Below, in pieces: positions 63,206 to 64,000 of a stretch of DNA of 64,000 bases. The DNA is from WHSW01 sp963828755 (lineage in GTDB: Bacteria > Actinomycetota > Thermoleophilia > Solirubrobacterales > 70-9): the NCBI GenBank assembly GCA_963828755.1, contig CAWHFY010000017.1, positions 62,001-126,000 of the forward strand, written 5' to 3'. Below the pieces are notes generated by a model. That model was not told where the DNA came from and did not search any database. It worked only from the letters and a program-made list of their open reading frames with translations. The translations under genes and the position numbers were made by a program. Position 1 is the stretch's first letter. Each line of letters starts with the position of its first letter.

Positions 63206-63874
63206 CTAGGCCCGCCGCTGACGAATCGCCTCGAACAGCAGCGCGGCGGCCGCGGCCGAGACGTTCAGCGATCCGACCCTCCCCCGCACCGGGATCGCGA
63301 TCAGCCCATCGCAGCGCTCGGCGACCAGCCGGCGCAGGCCACTGCCCTCGCTGCCGAGCACCAGGACGACCTTGCCGGTCAGGTCGGTGGCCGTGTAGGC
63401 GGTCGGGGCGTCGGCGGCGGCGCCGTAGACCCAGGCGCCCTCGTCCTTGGCCCGCGCGAGGTACTCGGCCAGATTCGAGACCCGGGCGATCGGCAGGTGC
63501 TCGACCGCCCCGGCCGAGGCCTTCGCGACCGCCGCGGTCACTGAGGCCGAGCGCCGTCCCGGGATCACCAGGCCGTCCGCCCCGGCCGCCTCGGCCGAGC
63601 GCGCCACCGCACCGAGGTTGTGCGGGTCCTGGACCTGGTCGAGCGCGACGATCAGCGCCGCGGGCCGATCGAGCATCCCGAGCGCATCCGCATACGGGTA
63701 CGGGTCGACCTCGGCGACGAGGCCCTGGTGGTCGGGCGAGCCCGCGAGCCGCTGCAGCTCGGCCGCGTCGGTGTCGTCGGCGGTCCAGACGCGGTGCACG
63801 CGCCGGCGCCCGCGGCGGGCCTCGGCCACCGCGCGCCGCCCGTAGACGATCTCGAGCCGGTCGCCGATCGCTAC
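63206..63874 (-). CDS. rlmB: 23S rRNA (guanosine-2'-O-)-methyltransferase RlmB-type (SpoU family), start unclear
   Basis: About 220 residues. N-terminal substrate-binding L30-like part GDRLEIVYGRRAVAEARRGR, then the SPOUT knot: ALIVALDQVQDPHNLGAVAR (motif 1 with NxGAVAR), VLVLGSEGSGLRRLVAERCD (motif 2) and IPVRGRVGSLNVSAAAAALL (motif 3). GTG 63829 would cut off the conserved VYGRR start; the same frame is open to 63874, where it overlaps the cysS stop, but no normal start codon is there. A base error or a rare start near 63868 is likely. Downstream of cysS as in many actinobacteria. Confidence 0.9.
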   Translation of the reverse strand, partial: VAIGDRLEIVYGRRAVAEARRGRRRVHRVWTADDTDAAELQRLAGSPDHQGLVAEVDPYPYADALGMLDRPAALIVALDQVQDPHNLGAVARSAEAAGADGLVIPGRRSASVTAAVAKASAGAVEHLPIARVSNLAEYLARAKDEGAWVYGAAADAPTAYTATDLTGKVVLVLGSEGSGLRRLVAERCDGLIAIPVRGRVGSLNVSAAAAALLFEAIRQRRA

Positions 63875-64000
63875 GCCCTTCGCAGTTGCGCGCCCTCAGG
63901 CGTGTCGCGGACCTCCCAGCCGAGGGCCGCCAGCCGATCGCGGATCTCGTCGGCGCGCGCGAAGTCGCGCTCGGCACGGGCGCGCTCGCGTTCGCCGAGC
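63871..64000 (-). CDS. cysS: Cysteinyl-tRNA synthetase, C-terminal end only (window edge)
   Basis: The last ~42 residues run off the window: RERARAERDFARADEIRDRL, AALGWEVRDTPEGAQLRRA and a TAG at 63871. The pattern R-x-x-ARA-x-RDFA-x-AD-x-IRD-x-L...G-x-x-V-x-DTP-x-G is the conserved CysRS tail, and cysS-rlmB is a common pair. The catalytic part lies outside the window. Confidence 0.85.
   Translation of the reverse strand, partial: LGERERARAERDFARADEIRDRLAALGWEVRDTPEGAQLRRA

Overview
The window is a gene-dense, very GC-rich stretch of an actinobacterial chromosome. The most likely class is Thermoleophilia (Solirubrobacterales-like): it combines a CBS-less GuaB3, a sigma-H of Firmicutes type, a ribosomal protein S9 with a long acidic N-terminal extension, a DUF3352 lipoprotein, RskA/ECF pairs, a PknB-like kinase and many GTG/TTG starts. 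No transposase, phage gene, CRISPR array or rRNA was seen. One tRNA (Thr, TGT) is present. About a third of the genes can only be read through if one or two single-base frame breaks are accepted, mostly one extra base. This looks like consensus error in the assembly rather than biology, so genes are annotated across the breaks and each break is stated.

Layout. 1-9.4 kb, minus strand: alr (cut by the window edge), nnrDE, acpS, a DUF3352 lipoprotein, glmS, glmM, rpsI, rplM. 9.4-13.1 kb, plus: a c-di-AMP (ydaO-type) riboswitch, two M23 endopeptidases and a Wzx-like flippase. 13.2-21.1 kb, minus: guaA, guaB3 behind a structured leader with an intrinsic terminator, a PfkB kinase, a glycosyltransferase, a DD-carboxypeptidase, a LysM protein, pyrF and HU. 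21.1-22.75 kb: a scrambled segment with fragments of two glycosyltransferases on opposite strands and direct repeats. 22.75-30.2 kb: argS, then a sugar epimerase and glycosyltransferase, an M48 protease, a phosphoesterase, a lipoprotein and a Ser/Thr kinase. 30.3-36.3 kb, minus: tgt and the lower-glycolysis block gapA-pgk-tpiA-gpmI. 36.3-44.3 kb: a VOC protein, an ABC-2 exporter, three glycosyltransferases, rapZ and uvrC. 44.4-47 kb: enoyl-CoA hydratase, cupredoxin, MBL hydrolase, MaoC dehydratase. 47-49.7 kb, minus: a TadE/TadG-type operon whose last protein carries VanY and lytic transglycosylase domains. 49.8-54.4 kb, minus: PiT phosphate uptake with its DUF47 partner, wecB, a hydrolase and a pterin dehydratase. 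54.4-59.2 kb: a cobalamin-binding protein, rhomboid, and two ECF sigma modules. 59.2-64 kb: a PlsC-GpsA fusion, an iron alcohol dehydrogenase, tRNA-Thr, sigH, rlmB and the end of cysS.

Functionally the window is dominated by envelope construction: amino-sugar supply (glmS, glmM, wecB), peptidoglycan precursor and remodelling enzymes (alr, DD-carboxypeptidase, two M23, VanY/SLT), surface glycan transferases and a flippase, and phospholipid synthesis (PlsC-GpsA, acpS). Housekeeping purine, pyrimidine, glycolytic and translation genes make up the rest. The points most worth a second look are the guaB3 leader RNA, the PlsC-GpsA fusion, the TadG-VanY-SLT protein, the ArgRS without a HIGH motif, and the scrambled glycosyltransferase segment.
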